From JBOIBN01 sp050739575 (GTDB taxonomy: Bacteria > Pseudomonadota > Gammaproteobacteria > JAKDMP01): a DNA stretch of 5,087 nt. Location: positions 1 through 5,087 of the forward strand of contig JBOIBN010000119.1 of assembly GCA_050739575.1 (NCBI GenBank), in the 5' to 3' direction. This document shows positions 4,961-5,087 of the stretch, in pieces. The notes beneath the pieces were generated by a model that saw nothing but the letters and a program-made list of their open reading frames with translations, was not told the origin of the DNA and did not search any database. A program made the translations under genes and the position numbers. Numbering within the stretch: the stretch's first letter is position 1; every line of letters begins with the position of its first letter.

Positions 4961-5087
4961 GGAGAGTTCCTACGGAAAAGTGGACACTGCGGGTTACGCA
5001 CATTGGGCTTCGAACTCGATTGGAGAATGGTAGCTCAGTGCTGAGTGTAATCTGCGTGTGTTGTAAAAGTCGATGTAGCTGCGTATG
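4961..5087 (-). mobile_element. IS3-family insertion sequence, right end (partial)
   Basis: This is the transposase-tail end of an IS3-family element, which continues beyond the window. After the transposase stop the minus strand reads GTGTCCACTTTTCCGTAGG, resembling IS3-family right inverted repeats, whose inner part is AGTGGACAC when read inward. By analogy with IS3, the tip would be about 17 bases further out, near 4961. I cannot confirm the exact tip or the target duplication because the left end is not in the window. Confidence 0.6.
4994..5086 (-). CDS. IS3-family transposase OrfB, C-terminal fragment
   Basis: Thirty residues are visible before the stop TAA (4996-4994): I-RSYIDFYNTRRLHSALSY-HSPIEFEAQCA. 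The pattern Y-I-x-F-Y-N-x-x-R-x-H-S-A-L-x-Y-x-S-P-x-x-F-E is the highly conserved end of the DDE integrase-core transposase (OrfB) of IS3-family elements, just after the catalytic glutamate. The rest, including the DDE residues and OrfA, lies to the right of the window. The fragment is too short to assign a subgroup. The frame is intact to the window edge, so the element may be complete. Confidence 0.85.
   Translation of the reverse strand: MRSYIDFYNTRRLHSALSYHSPIEFEAQCA

Noticed and set aside
4993..4999. GTTACGC (plus strand) as the missing core of the second attC
   Set aside because: It departs from GTTRRRY, lies at the stop of the IS3 transposase fragment, and the flanking bases do not pair with the remaining attC arm.
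1..5087. CRISPR array, tRNA or rRNA genes
   Set aside because: No regularly spaced short repeats, no tRNA-like cloverleaf and no rRNA-like segment were recognised.

Overview
The window looks like part of a GC-rich proteobacterial chromosome in which conserved metabolic genes have been interrupted and then bordered by mobile DNA. The high GC of the two metabolic genes, the Shine-Dalgarno-like sites and the integron material fit a proteobacterium, perhaps a gammaproteobacterium. No 16S rRNA or other taxonomic marker is present, so this placement is weak.

Layout from left to right. (1) Bases 2-451 hold the C-terminal part of a Fic-family protein (AMPylase or relative) with its terminal winged-helix domain; the catalytic part lies outside the window. 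(2) Bases 452-601 are a spacer with no clear gene. (3) Bases 602-2260 encode a complete FAD-binding dehydrogenase of the flavoprotein family that also contains mycobacterial Rv0785, distantly like 3-ketosteroid dehydrogenases and fumarate reductases. (4) On the minus strand, 2745 to 2336 holds a compact hicB-hicA toxin-antitoxin pair whose genes overlap by 4 bases. (5) Bases 2857-2968 repeat the 3' end of the FAD dehydrogenase gene (2163-2274) at about 90% identity, so hicBA lies between two diverged copies of the same gene end. (6) Bases 3000-4019 encode an ornithine cyclodeaminase/mu-crystallin family dehydrogenase, 46 bases after the stop of the repeated gene end.

(7) From 4064 to about 4960 the window changes character. 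On the minus strand there is what appears to be a complete integron gene cassette: a full attC site (4064-4160), a gene of unknown function (4906 to 4151) whose last codons run into the attC core, and the 3' half of the preceding cassette's attC (4914 to about 4960). The matching core sites are exactly 850 bases apart. (8) The window ends in the C-terminus of an IS3-family transposase (5086 to 4994, minus) and one end of that element, which appears to have removed the other half of the second attC site.

How the parts relate. The FAD dehydrogenase and the ornithine cyclodeaminase homologue probably once formed a tight two-gene operon; the duplicated gene end next to the second gene records how hicBA came to separate them. 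The cassette is read leftward toward the metabolic operon, so an integron integrase and attI, if present, should lie to the right of the window. The cassette array appears to end at 4064-4070, against the 3' end of the chromosomal operon.
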